Positions 52,828 through 61,626 of a stretch of 64,000 nt of DNA are shown here, piece by piece; position 1 is the stretch's first letter; every line of letters starts with the position of its first letter. The notes under the pieces are model-generated. The model saw nothing but the letters and a program-made list of their open reading frames with translations, had not been told where the DNA came from and did not search any database. Source of the DNA: Kocuria rosea (lineage in GTDB: Bacteria > Actinomycetota > Actinomycetes > Actinomycetales > Micrococcaceae); NCBI RefSeq assembly GCF_006094695.1, contig NZ_CP035103.1, positions 992,001 through 1,056,000 of the forward strand. Reading direction: 5' to 3'. A program made the position numbers and the translations under genes.

Positions 52828-54512
52828 GCCGCACGGCCCTGGGCATGCCCGCCGTCCGCCCCGTCCACGGCCAGGGGAACCTGCACGCGCAGACCGCGTT
52901 CCCCGCCGCGGCGAAGGCCGAGATGGGCAACACGCAGATGCGCGCCAACATCCGCCACGCCACCCACACCATCCGCGGCAAGCGCGCCGCGGTGACGGGG
53001 GAGCTGCCCGACTGGGAGGAGCTGCGCTCCGCCGGCTCCGCGATCAAGGAGCAGGTCATGGCGAACCTGCCGCACCTGCTCGAGGAGTTCGAGCGCAACC
53101 TCACGGCCCGCGGCGGCACCGTGCACTGGGCGCGCGACGCCGAGGAGGCCAACCGGATCGTCACCGAGCTCGTGCAGGCCACCGGGTCCACCGACGTCAT
53201 CAAGATCAAGTCCATGGCGACCCAGGAGATCGGCCTCGAGGAGCACCTGGCCGGCCATGGGATCACCGCCACGGAGACGGACCTGGCCGAGCTGATCGTC
53301 CAATTGGGCCACGACAAGCCGTCCCACATCCTGGTCCCGGCGATCCACAAGAACCGGCACGAGATCCGCGACATCTTCCTGGCCGAGATGGCCGAGACCG
53401 ACGAGACGCTCACGTCCGAGCCCCGGGACCTCGCCGAGGCCGCCCGCACCCACCTGCGGGAGAAGTTCCTCTCCACCTCCGTGGCGGTCTCCGGGGCGAA
53501 CTTCGGCGTGGCCGAGACCGGGACGCTGACCGTGGTGGAGTCCGAGGGCAACGGCCGCATGTGCCTGACCCTGCCCGAGACCCTGATCACCGTGATGGGC
53601 ATCGAGAAGATCGTGCCCACCTTTGCCGACCTCGAGGTGTTCCTGCAGCTGCTCCCGCGCTCCTCCACCGGGGAGCGGATGAACCCCTACACCTCGATGT
53701 GGACCGGCGTGACACCGGGGGACGGCCCCCAGAACGTGCACGTGGTGCTCCTGGACAACGGCCGCACCGCGGTGCTCGACGACCCCGCCGGGCGCTCGGC
53801 GCTGCACTGCATCCGCTGCTCGGCGTGCCTGAACGTCTGCCCCGTCTACGAGCAGGCCGGCGGTCACGCCTACGGCTCCACCTACCCGGGGCCCATCGGG
53901 GCGATCCTCTCCCCGCAGCTGACCGGCATCACCTCCGAGCAGAACGCCTCCCTGCCCTACGCCTCCTCGCTGTGCGGGGCCTGCTACGACGTGTGCCCGG
54001 TGAAGATCAACATCCCGGAGATCCTCGTGCACCTGCGCGACGAGGACGTGCGCACCCAGCACGGCGAACGCTCCGACGACGGCGCCGCCGCGGCACCGGC
54101 CCGCACCCGGCGCCTGCCGCAGGCCCCGTCCGAGATGGACCTCATGATGAAGGGGGCGTCCTTCGTGATGTCCTCCGGCAAGCGCATGGCGCTCGCCGAG
54201 AAGGCCCTCCCGCTGGGCCGGGCCGTGGCGGGCAGGGACCGCGCGATCAGCTGGCTGCCCGGCACGGCCGGAGGCTGGACCGACGAGCGGGACATTCCCG
54301 CCCCGCCGAAGGAGTCCTTCCGCAACTGGTGGGCCAAGCACGCCGACGAGACGCAGCAGCGGGTGGCCGCCGACGGCGGCCCCGTCACCGACGACGCTGC
54401 CGCGGCAGCCGACGCTGCCGGCACCACGGGTGCCGCTGCCACAGCGGGCGCCGCCGGCGCCCCGCAGGACGGGCCCGCGGACGAGACCCAGCACGACAGG
54501 GGAGAGCGATGA
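52824..54512 (+). CDS. lutB: Lactate utilisation protein B (iron-sulfur)
   Basis: A 562-residue protein. LUD domain (ARDAEEANRIVTELVQATG, VAETGTLTVVESEGNGRMCLTLPETLITVMGIEKI) followed by two [4Fe-4S] motifs, CIRCSACLNVCPVY and CGACYDVCPVKI, and a tail of about 60 mostly Ala/Asp/Gly residues that is longer than usual. It transfers electrons from lactate oxidation. lutC starts in its stop codon (ATGA). Confidence 0.96.
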   Translation: MSRTALGMPAVRPVHGQGNLHAQTAFPAAAKAEMGNTQMRANIRHATHTIRGKRAAVTGELPDWEELRSAGSAIKEQVMANLPHLLEEFERNLTARGGTVHWARDAEEANRIVTELVQATGSTDVIKIKSMATQEIGLEEHLAGHGITATETDLAELIVQLGHDKPSHILVPAIHKNRHEIRDIFLAEMAETDETLTSEPRDLAEAARTHLREKFLSTSVAVSGANFGVAETGTLTVVESEGNGRMCLTLPETLITVMGIEKIVPTFADLEVFLQLLPRSSTGERMNPYTSMWTGVTPGDGPQNVHVVLLDNGRTAVLDDPAGRSALHCIRCSACLNVCPVYEQAGGHAYGSTYPGPIGAILSPQLTGITSEQNASLPYASSLCGACYDVCPVKINIPEILVHLRDEDVRTQHGERSDDGAAAAPARTRRLPQAPSEMDLMMKGASFVMSSGKRMALAEKALPLGRAVAGRDRAISWLPGTAGGWTDERDIPAPPKESFRNWWAKHADETQQRVAADGGPVTDDAAAAADAAGTTGAAATAGAAGAPQDGPADETQHDRGER

Positions 54513-55150
54513 CCGACGCCAGGACCGAGATCCTCAACCGGATCCGCGGGGCGCTGCACGACACGCCCGCGCCCGCACCGGCGGAGCGCACCTACCGCCG
54601 CGCCTCGGACCGGCCGCACGAGGAGGTCGTCGAGATGCTCGAGGACCGGCTGGTCGACTACAAGGCCTCGGTGCACCACGAGACCCCCGCCACCCTGCCG
54701 GGACGGATCGCCGAGCTGCTGGGCGCGTCCGCCCGCTACGTGGTGCCCGAGGGCCTGGACCGCGCCTGGCTCCCCGAGGAGTCCGGCATGCGGCGGGTCA
54801 TCGTGGACCCCAACGACGCCCGGGCGGCCTCCGCGCTCGGGGTGCGGGAGCTCAACGCCGTGGACGCCGTGGTGACGTCCTCGACCGTCTCCTGCGCCGA
54901 GACCGGCACCATCTTCCTCACCGGCCGTCCCGACGAGGGCCGCCGGGCGATCAGCCTGGTCCCCGACCACCACATCTGCGTGGTGCCGCTGGACTCGGTG
55001 GTCGAGCTGATCCCCGAGGCCCTCGCCCTGGTGGAGCCCACGGCCCCGGTCACCATGATCTCCGGGCCGTCCGCGACCTCGGACATCGAGCTCGAGCGCG
55101 TGGAGGGCGTGCACGGGCCCCGGAGGCTGGACGTGATCCTGCTCGGCTGA
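54509..55150 (+). CDS. lutC: Lactate utilisation protein C
   Basis: A 213-residue LUD-domain protein. DAVVTSSTVSCAETGTIFLTGRPDEGRRAISLVPDHHICVV and ISGPSATSDIELERVEGVHGPRRLDVIL are the family hallmarks. Third subunit of the lactate oxidation system and last gene of the operon. Confidence 0.95.
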   Translation: MTDARTEILNRIRGALHDTPAPAPAERTYRRASDRPHEEVVEMLEDRLVDYKASVHHETPATLPGRIAELLGASARYVVPEGLDRAWLPEESGMRRVIVDPNDARAASALGVRELNAVDAVVTSSTVSCAETGTIFLTGRPDEGRRAISLVPDHHICVVPLDSVVELIPEALALVEPTAPVTMISGPSATSDIELERVEGVHGPRRLDVILLG

Positions 55151-55227
55151 GCTCCCGCCCGCGCCGTCCGGTGGTCCTCCGCCGCGCGGCTGCGGCTCCG
55201 TACAGTGGACGTCGTCGGACGTCACGA

Positions 55228-55271
55228 GCGGCCGGTCCGGGCTCTCCCGCGGGAGGGGCCGGACCGGCCGC
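55228..55271 (+). terminator. Large hairpin between lutC and the CHY zinc-finger gene
   Basis: GCGGCCGGTCCGG and exact complement (13 bp) enclosing the palindrome CTCCCGCGGGAG. It may end lutABC transcription. A TACAGT box at 55201-55206 could start the next gene upstream of it, which would place the hairpin in that leader. Confidence 0.5.
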
Positions 55272-55289
55272 GGCACGGGAGGGGCAGCG

Positions 55290-55616
55290 GTGAGACGGGT
55301 TCTGGGACGTCCTGTGGACGAGCAGACGCGGTGCGTGCACTACCGCACGCCGCTGGACGTGGTCGCGATCAAGTTCTGGTGCTGCCAGGAGTGCTACCCT
55401 TGTCATCTGTGCCACGAGGAGACCGCCGGCCACCCGGCGGCGCAGTGGCCGGTCGAGGAGCAGGACGCCGAGGCCGTGCTCTGCGGGGTCTGCGGCCACG
55501 AGCTCTCCGTGCGGGAGTACCTGGCCGCGGACGGCTGTCCGCGGTGCGCCGCCCGGTTCAACCCGGGCTGCGCCCTGCACGCCGATCTGTACTTCGAGCC
55601 GGCACCCCGGGACTGA
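55290..55616 (+). CDS. CHY zinc-finger protein
   Basis: A 108-residue protein with the CHY fold: TRCVHYRTPLDVVAIKFWCCQECYPCHLCHEE, then CGVCGHELSVREYLA and GCPRCAARFNPGC. Nine or more Cys and several His can bind three zinc ions. In bacteria the role is unknown; eukaryotic relatives include Pirh2 and Hot13. The GTG at 55290 follows GGGAGGGG. Confidence 0.88.
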   Translation: MRRVLGRPVDEQTRCVHYRTPLDVVAIKFWCCQECYPCHLCHEETAGHPAAQWPVEEQDAEAVLCGVCGHELSVREYLAADGCPRCAARFNPGCALHADLYFEPAPRD

Positions 55617-55618
55617 GA

Positions 55619-55646
55619 CGCCCCGGGACCCAGTCGTCCCGGGGCG
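55619..55646 (+). terminator. Terminator of the CHY zinc-finger gene
   Basis: CGCCCCGGGAC, 6-nt loop, exact complement, directly after the stop. Confidence 0.75.
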
Positions 55647-55727
55647 GCGGCAGCGCCTCCTGGACGCACCGGGGCGCGGCAGCGGCCGCCCGCCGCTGAC
55701 CAGGACGAGGAGAGGACGGCTTCCACG

Positions 55728-56486
55728 GTGTCGATCAAGCATCCGCTGCGGGACCGGTCCCGCCGGGCGGAGCCCTCCGCCCCGCCGGGGCCGCCGGGGA
55801 CCCGGTCCTCGGAGATCCGGCTGACCGGGGTCACGGTCACCCGGGAGGGCCAGGACGTCCTGCGCGACGTCGACCTGTGCCTGGACGAACATCGCATCGC
55901 GGTGATCGGGCTCAACGGGTCGGGCAAGTCCACCCTGGTGCGCCTGCTCAACGGACTGCTGCTGCCTACCCGGGGCACCGTGCAGGTCGGTGGGCTGTCC
56001 ACCGCGACCGACGCCAAGCGCATCCGGCGGCAGGTGGGCTTCGTGTTCCAGAACCCGGAGAACCAGATCGTGATGCCGCTGGTGGCCGAGGACCTCGCCT
56101 TCGGGGCGAAGAACCTGGGCCTGCGCGGGGACGAGCTCTCCGCCCGGGTGGACGGGGTGCTGGAACGGCTGGGCATTGCCCACCTGGCCGAGCGGGAGTC
56201 CTACGCCCTGTCCGGGGGCGAGAAGCAGCTGGTGGCCCTGGCCTCGGTGCTGGTGATGGAGCCGTCCACGATCGTCTTCGACGAGCCGACCACCATGCTC
56301 GACCGGCGCAACCGGCGCCGGCTGCAGGTCACCATCGACGAGCTCGACCAACGGGCCGTCGTGGTGACCCACGACCTGGAGCTGATCGGCGGCTACGACC
56401 GGGTGCTGGTGGTGCATGAGGGCCGGATCGCCTTCGACGGCGCCCCCGGACCGGCGGTGGAGTTCTACTGCGGGATCAGCGACTGA
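55728..56486 (+). CDS. bioM: Biotin ECF transporter ATPase
   Basis: A 252-residue ABC ATPase. Walker A GLNGSGKST, Q-loop FQNPENQIVMP (as in ECF A components), signature LSGGEKQL, Walker B IVFDEPT and H-loop VVTHDLE. It energises vitamin uptake with the T component (next gene) and BioY. The first 28 residues are Arg/Pro-rich. The GTG at 55728 follows GAGGAGAGGA. Confidence 0.92.
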   Translation: MSIKHPLRDRSRRAEPSAPPGPPGTRSSEIRLTGVTVTREGQDVLRDVDLCLDEHRIAVIGLNGSGKSTLVRLLNGLLLPTRGTVQVGGLSTATDAKRIRRQVGFVFQNPENQIVMPLVAEDLAFGAKNLGLRGDELSARVDGVLERLGIAHLAERESYALSGGEKQLVALASVLVMEPSTIVFDEPTTMLDRRNRRRLQVTIDELDQRAVVVTHDLELIGGYDRVLVVHEGRIAFDGAPGPAVEFYCGISD

Positions 56487-57193
56487 TGGGCGCGGCCCGG
56501 CAGCAGGACGCCTGGACCGGCGCCGCCCGCCCCCACGGCGCCCGACCCCACGGTGACGGTGGGTTCCACCTTGCCGGGCCCACCGGTGTGCTGGCCCGGA
56601 TCCCGGCCGGTCCCAAGTTCGCGTTCCTGTTCGCCGCCAGCCTCGGCATCTACGCCGTGACGCACCTGGGTCTCCAGGTCGCCGTCTTCGCCGTGGCCGT
56701 GACCGCCGCGTGGCTCACCCGCACCCCGCCGGCCCGTCTGGCGCGGCTGCTGGCCGGGCTGGTGCTCATCGTGGGGATCGTCTTCCTCACCCCGGGGTTC
56801 ACCACGACCTGGGAGGCGGCGGCGGTGGCATCCCTGCGGCTGCTGAGCCTGTGCCTGTTCGCCTGGGCGGTGAGCCTGTCCACCACGTTCGCCCAGATGC
56901 TGGCCCTGTTCGAGCGGCTGCTGGCCCCGACCCGGCACCTGGGGCTGAACCCGGCCCAGATGAGCCTGGCCCTGTCGATGACGATCCGGTTCATCCCGCA
57001 GATCCGCACCCAGTACCTCGAGGTCCGCGAGGCCCAGTTCGCCCGCGGGCTGCACAACAGTCCGGTGGCCGTGCTGGTGCCCCTGCTGGTGCGGACCCTG
57101 GAGTCGGCCCAGGAGATCGCCTCCGCCCTCGACGCCCGCTGCTACGACTCCGCGCCCCCACCACGGGCCACGTCCCGGACCGCCACCGACTGA
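56486..57193 (+). CDS. bioN: Biotin ECF transporter transmembrane (T) component
   Basis: A 235-residue membrane protein of the CbiQ/EcfT family. The coupling motifs A-R-G and R-T-L-E-S-A are in FARGLHNSPVAVLVPLLVRTLESAQEIASALDARCY. The first 37 residues are hydrophilic. The ATG overlaps the bioM stop by one base (TGATG). Confidence 0.92.
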   Translation: MGAARQQDAWTGAARPHGARPHGDGGFHLAGPTGVLARIPAGPKFAFLFAASLGIYAVTHLGLQVAVFAVAVTAAWLTRTPPARLARLLAGLVLIVGIVFLTPGFTTTWEAAAVASLRLLSLCLFAWAVSLSTTFAQMLALFERLLAPTRHLGLNPAQMSLALSMTIRFIPQIRTQYLEVREAQFARGLHNSPVAVLVPLLVRTLESAQEIASALDARCYDSAPPPRATSRTATD

Positions 57194-57275
57194 CCCCTGG
57201 CCCACCCCGACCGTCCCAGACGTCTCCGCCCCGCCTGCTCGAGCCCCGCCGCTCGTCCCCGATCGAAGGACCCCC

Positions 57276-57887
57276 GTGACCACCATGACCTCCCGGACCG
57301 CCGACAGCTCCCAGACCACCCAGAACACCGTCCTGGTGGCCGTGTTCGCCGCCCTCATCGCCGCCCTGGGCCTGGTGCCCCCGATCACGGTCGGGATCAT
57401 CCCGGTGCCCATCACGCTGCAGACCCTCGGGGTGATGCTCGCCGGTGCGCTGCTCGGGCCGGTGCGCGGGATGCTCTCCGTCGTCGTCCTGCACGCCCTG
57501 GTGCTGGCCGGGCTGCCGCTGCTGGCCGGAGGCCGGGGCGGGCTCGGGGTGTTCCTGGGCCCGACCGGCGGCTACCTGGTGGGATGGATCCCCGCGGCCC
57601 TGGTCATCGGGGCGCTGGTGCAGTACTGGGCGATCCGGCGCACCGGCCGCACTACCCGCTTCGCCGCGGTCCTGCTGAGCGTGGTCGTGGGCGGCATCGC
57701 GGTGATCTACGCCTTCGGCATCCCGTGGACGGCCGTGGTCACCGGGCTGCCGCTGTCCACCTCCGCCCTGGGCGCGCTCGTGTTCATCCCCGGGGACCTG
57801 CTCAAGGCGGTCGTGGCGACCCTGGCCGCGATCAACGTCCACCGCAGCTACCGCCGGCTCCTGGGCGGGGCGCCCACCGCCCGCTGA
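57276..57887 (+). CDS. bioY: Biotin-specific substrate-binding protein BioY
   Basis: A 203-residue S component with six segments. PPITVGIIPVPITLQTLGVMLAGALLGPVRG, GLPLLAGGRGGLGVFLGPTGGYLVGW and FIPGDLLKAVVATLAA are diagnostic of BioY. Third gene of the biotin uptake operon; the GTG at 57276 follows GAAGGAC. Confidence 0.95.
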   Translation: MTTMTSRTADSSQTTQNTVLVAVFAALIAALGLVPPITVGIIPVPITLQTLGVMLAGALLGPVRGMLSVVVLHALVLAGLPLLAGGRGGLGVFLGPTGGYLVGWIPAALVIGALVQYWAIRRTGRTTRFAAVLLSVVVGGIAVIYAFGIPWTAVVTGLPLSTSALGALVFIPGDLLKAVVATLAAINVHRSYRRLLGGAPTAR

Positions 57888-57973
57888 CGACAGGGGAGCG
57901 CCACTCGCCGGCAACCGTCATCCATGACCCACTGCCGCACCCGCAGCGTGAGACCAGCACCGAGGACGAGGAC

Positions 57974-59383
57974 ATGCCCTTTCTGGACCGCCTGACCCGC
58001 TGGGCCGCCGAACGCCCGCGGGAACTCGCCGTCACCTGCGGGGACGAGCGGCTGAGCTGGGGCGATCTGCGCGCTGCGGCCGCGGCCCTGGCCGCCTCGG
58101 GCGAGCCCACGGGGATCCTGCGACAGGCCAACGGCACGGACTTCGCCGTCCGGTGGGCCGCCGGGGTGGCCGAGGAACGCGTGTGCGCCGTCCTGGACCC
58201 GTCCTGGCCGGAGGACCTGACCGCGCAGGTGCGGGAGCGTTGCGCGGCGCGCCTCCCCGCCGATCCAGCCCCGGCGGAACTGCGCGACGGCGACCTCGCC
58301 TCGGCCTTCCTGATCGGCCTGACCTCGGGCACCACGGCCCTGCCCAAGGGCTTCCAGCGCAGCCGCGCCTCCTGGCGGCGCTCGTTCGAGGCCTCCGCGG
58401 AGCACTTCGGTCTGGGCCCCGAGGACCGCGTGCTGGCTCCCGGCCCCCTGGCGGCGAGCCTGAACCTCTACGCCCTCTCCGAGTGCCTCCACGCCGGGGC
58501 CGGCTTCGTGACCCTGCCGGGCTTCGACGTGGCCGCCGCCCACGCCGCGATCACCGGGCACGGGGTCACCCGCCTGGTGCTGGTGCCCACGATGCTGCGG
58601 GTGCTCGCTCAGCGAGGCCTGGCCTCCGGTGCCGACGCGAGCGGTGTCACGGCGATCGTGTGCGCCGGGCAGAAGCTGGATCCCACCACGTTCGCGGCGG
58701 CTCGGCGCTGGGCCCCGCAGGCCACGATCTGGGAGTACTACGGTGCCGCCGAGCTCGGCTTCGTCGCCGCCCGCTGCCACCGCCCGGGCGAGCCCGCCGA
58801 GATGCCCTCCGAGGATTCCGGCACCGCGGTGGGGGCGGCGTTCCCCGGCGTGGAGGTGGCCGTCCTGGACGAGGCCGGGAACCCCTTGCCGGAGGGCGTG
58901 ACGGGCACGATCTGCGTGCGCTCGGACCTGGTCTGCGACGGCTGCCTCTGGGACGACGACGGCCAGGGCTTCGACCGGCTCGGCGGCCTGCACACGGTGC
59001 GGGACCAGGGCTTCCTCCGCAACGGGCACCTGCACGTGCTGGGGCGGGCGGCGGAGATGATCAACACCGGCGGGTACAACGTCTATCCGCACGAGGTCGA
59101 GGCAGCCCTGGCCCTGGTGCCCGGAGTGGCCGACGTCGTCGTCGCCGGTCTTCCCGACGACGCCCGCGGTCAGCGGATCGTGGCCGGGATCGTGCCCACG
59201 GCCGACCGGCCGGACCGTGCTCGGATCCGGGCCGGGCTGGAGAGACGGCTGTCCCCGGCCAAGCGCCCGCAGCAGTACTGGGAGCTCCGGGAGCTGCCGG
59301 TGACCGCGAACGGCAAGCTCAGCCGCGCGGTGTTCCGCGACTGGATCCTCGAAGGAGACGCCCGTGTCCGACCGCTCGGCTGA
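57974..59383 (+). CDS. AMP-forming acyl-CoA ligase (YhfT-like)
   Basis: A 469-residue adenylate-forming enzyme: ATP-binding LTSGTTALPKGFQRS, WEYYGAAELGFVA (A5), the A7-A8 region VRDQGFLRNGHLHVLGRAAEMINTGGYNVYP and the C-terminal Lys in VTANGKLSRAVF. The 469 residues are short of most long-chain ligases (about 500-560). In Bacillus subtilis bioY2-yhfT-yhfS encodes the same trio under BirA control; here bioY is followed by this gene and a thiolase-like gene. A role in making or salvaging a biotin (pimelate-type) precursor is inferred, not shown. Confidence 0.85.
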   Translation: MPFLDRLTRWAAERPRELAVTCGDERLSWGDLRAAAAALAASGEPTGILRQANGTDFAVRWAAGVAEERVCAVLDPSWPEDLTAQVRERCAARLPADPAPAELRDGDLASAFLIGLTSGTTALPKGFQRSRASWRRSFEASAEHFGLGPEDRVLAPGPLAASLNLYALSECLHAGAGFVTLPGFDVAAAHAAITGHGVTRLVLVPTMLRVLAQRGLASGADASGVTAIVCAGQKLDPTTFAAARRWAPQATIWEYYGAAELGFVAARCHRPGEPAEMPSEDSGTAVGAAFPGVEVAVLDEAGNPLPEGVTGTICVRSDLVCDGCLWDDDGQGFDRLGGLHTVRDQGFLRNGHLHVLGRAAEMINTGGYNVYPHEVEAALALVPGVADVVVAGLPDDARGQRIVAGIVPTADRPDRARIRAGLERRLSPAKRPQQYWELRELPVTANGKLSRAVFRDWILEGDARVRPLG

Positions 59384-60530
59384 GGCCCCCGTGCTGGTGC
59401 TGGGCCGGCGCACGCCCCTGGCGCGCGCCGGGACCCTGCTCGAGGGCGTGCCCGTCCACCGGCTGCTGGCCCCGGTGCTCCGCTCCCTGCTGGCGGACTC
59501 GGGCCTGGATCCCGCCCGGCTCGCCGACGTGGTCGTGGGCAACGCGGTGGGCGCCGGCGGCAACCTGGCCCGGCTCGCCGCCCTCGAGACCGGTCTGCCG
59601 CTGTCCGTGCCGGGACTGACCGTGGACCGGCAGTGCGGCTCGGGTCTGGACGCCGTGGTGCTGGCCTGCCGGCTCGCCCAGGCCGGGGCGGGCCGGGCCT
59701 TCCTCGCCGGCGGGGCGGAGAGCATCAGCACCGCACCGCTGCGCGGACGACGACGCGCGGACGGGGGAGTCGAGTTCTACCGCCGCGCCCAGTTCGCCCC
59801 GGAGCACCTGGGCGATCCCGACATGGGCGAGGCCGCCGAGACGGTCGCCCGCGAGCACGGGATCGGCCGCGAGCGCCAGGACGCCTTCGCGCTGCGCAGC
59901 CACCGGCGGGCGCTGGCCGCCGCGGAGGCGGGGGCCTTCGAGGACGAGCTGGTGCCGGTCACCGGACCCCGGGGTGAGGCGCGGGCCGACAACGGCCCGC
60001 GCCGGGCGCTGAACGCCAAGCTGCTGGCACGCTTCCCGGCCGTGTTCGCGGCCGGCGGGACGGTCACGGCCGGCAACTCCTGCGGGGACGCCGACGGCGC
60101 GGCCGCCGTGCTCGTCACCGACCCGGCCACGGCCCGAGCTCTGGGCCGGCGGGACGGGCTCGTCTTCCGCGGTGCGGTGACGGTCGGGGTGGACCCGGCG
60201 CGGCTGGGCATCGGCGCCGCCGTGGCCGCCCGGCAGCTGCTGGCGGAGCAGGGCGTGGCGGTGGAGGAGCTGGCGGCGGCCGAGTTCAACGAGGCCTTCG
60301 CCGGACAGGTGCTGGCCTGCATGGACCTGCTCGGCCTCGACGAGGAGGTGCTCAACGCCGAGGGCGGCGCCCTGGCCCTGGGCCACGCCTACGGCGCCTC
60401 CGGGGCGGTGTCCGTGGTGCGCCTGCTGTCCCGGTCACGGGCTCTGCCCACCGGGAGCCTGCTGCTGGCGATGATCAGCTCCGCCGGCGGCATCGGCACG
60501 GCGGCCCTGTTCGAGAAGGTCGCGCTCTGA
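59364..60530 (+). CDS. Thiolase-like acyltransferase (YhfS-like), second catalytic Cys missing
   Basis: A 388-residue thiolase fold protein. The nucleophilic Cys91 is in VDRQCGSGLDAV. FNEAFAGQVLA corresponds to N-E-A-F-A, and LGHAYGASGAV replaces the usual G-H-P-x-G with Ala. At the C-terminal site, where thiolases have C-x-G, it has ISSAGGIGTA with no Cys. The chemistry may therefore differ from biosynthetic thiolases. It overlaps the ligase gene by 20 bp. Biotin-linked role inferred from context. Confidence 0.84.
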   Translation: MSDRSAEAPVLVLGRRTPLARAGTLLEGVPVHRLLAPVLRSLLADSGLDPARLADVVVGNAVGAGGNLARLAALETGLPLSVPGLTVDRQCGSGLDAVVLACRLAQAGAGRAFLAGGAESISTAPLRGRRRADGGVEFYRRAQFAPEHLGDPDMGEAAETVAREHGIGRERQDAFALRSHRRALAAAEAGAFEDELVPVTGPRGEARADNGPRRALNAKLLARFPAVFAAGGTVTAGNSCGDADGAAAVLVTDPATARALGRRDGLVFRGAVTVGVDPARLGIGAAVAARQLLAEQGVAVEELAAAEFNEAFAGQVLACMDLLGLDEEVLNAEGGALALGHAYGASGAVSVVRLLSRSRALPTGSLLLAMISSAGGIGTAALFEKVAL

Positions 60531-60621
60531 CCGGAGCGAGTGCGCCCTGGACGTCAAGCCGTGCCCCGGCCGAGGAGGTGCGCGCCGGCCGGGACGAGAA
60601 GCTCCGCCGGCCGCGTGCCGC

Positions 60622-60837
60622 TCAGCGCGAGCGCTGCGCCGCCGCGAGCTCCGCGTCGTCCAGGGCGGGGTAGGACGGCCCGTGCTCGCCGAGCACGGTC
60701 ACGCCGCGCCGCACGTTGTAGTACACGTCCCGCAGCGTCCAGCTGCGCAGGGCCGTGCGCTCGCGCCGCGGGACGGACTGCCGGCCCACGGTGGCGAACA
60801 CGAAGAGCAGCGCCAGGAGGTAGAGTCCGCCGACCAT
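60622..60837 (-). CDS. Small single-span membrane protein
   Basis: A 71-residue protein: one N-terminal membrane segment (residues about 3-17: GGLYLLALLFVFATV), then a charged region. GGAG lies 6 nt before the ATG at 60837. No known domain. Divergent from the CGNR gene. Confidence 0.5.
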   Translation of the reverse strand: MVGGLYLLALLFVFATVGRQSVPRRERTALRSWTLRDVYYNVRRGVTVLGEHGPSYPALDDAELAAAQRSR

Positions 60838-60924
60838 GAGGAGCTCCTTCTCGCGACCATCGTCGCGTAAGGGTCTAAACTGTTGATGACACTCACGCTA
60901 GCCGTGGAAGGGATAAGTAGTCAA

Positions 60925-61509
60925 GTGCATTTTGCCTATGACACTGAAGACGTGCTCGAGTCCGACGTGGCGCTGATGAACACCGCGCCGGGGGCCTCCC
61001 GCTCCGGGGAGGACGAGCTGGTGACCACCGCGCAGCTGCGGGCCCTCCTCGAGCAGCACGGCTGGTCGGGGCGCTTCGACCGCGACGAGCACGAGCTGGC
61101 CGAGGTGCGCGAGGTCCGGGGCGAGCTGCGGCGGGTCTGGGCCCTGGGCCGGGACGCCATGGTGGACGCGGTCAACGCCGTGCTCGATACCACCGAGCTC
61201 GCCCCGCACCTGGCCCGGCACGACGGGAAGGACTGGCACCTGCACGCCTCGCCCTCGGACGCGCCCCTGGCCGCCCGGCTGCGTCTGGAGACGGCGTTCG
61301 CCCTCGTGGACGTGATCCGGGCCGACGAGACGGAGCGGCTGCGGGAGTGCGGGGCCGAGGACTGCGACGGGGTGCTCCTGGACCTCTCCCGCAACCGATC
61401 CAAGCGCTTCTGCAGCCAGCGGTGCGCCAACCGCACCAACATGACCGCCTACCGCCGTCGGCAGGCCTCCGACACCGACGAGCGCCCGGACTCCGCCGCC
61501 GGGGCGTGA
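60925..61509 (+). CDS. CGNR zinc-finger (ABATE-domain) putative regulator
   Basis: A 194-residue protein. N-terminal ABATE domain (VHFAYDTEDVLESDVALMNT) and C-terminal CGNR-type zinc finger: LRECGAEDCDGVLLDLSRNRSKRFCSQRCANRTNMTAYRRR. It probably binds DNA and senses a small ligand. The GTG at 60925 gives the conserved family start; a TAAGTA box at 60914-60919 would make this leaderless. Longer in-frame starts at 60883/60886 exist. Confidence 0.85.
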   Translation: MHFAYDTEDVLESDVALMNTAPGASRSGEDELVTTAQLRALLEQHGWSGRFDRDEHELAEVREVRGELRRVWALGRDAMVDAVNAVLDTTELAPHLARHDGKDWHLHASPSDAPLAARLRLETAFALVDVIRADETERLRECGAEDCDGVLLDLSRNRSKRFCSQRCANRTNMTAYRRRQASDTDERPDSAAGA

Positions 61510-61614
61510 GCCGGCCCGGCTGACGGGCCGGCGCGGCGGGCGGAGCGTCGTCGTCGTTCGTCACGGACCGCGCCGCCGGACGCCTATTTCCATGATTTCC
61601 TATCGAGTCCTTCC

Positions 61615-61620
61615 TAAGCT
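61615..61620 (+). promoter_or_regulatory. Predicted -10 box of a leaderless promoter (GH26-like gene)
   Basis: TAAGCT, then 6 nt, then GTG at 61627. The preceding 40 bp are A+T-richer than the surroundings. Confidence 0.5.
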
Positions 61621-61626
61621 GACGGG

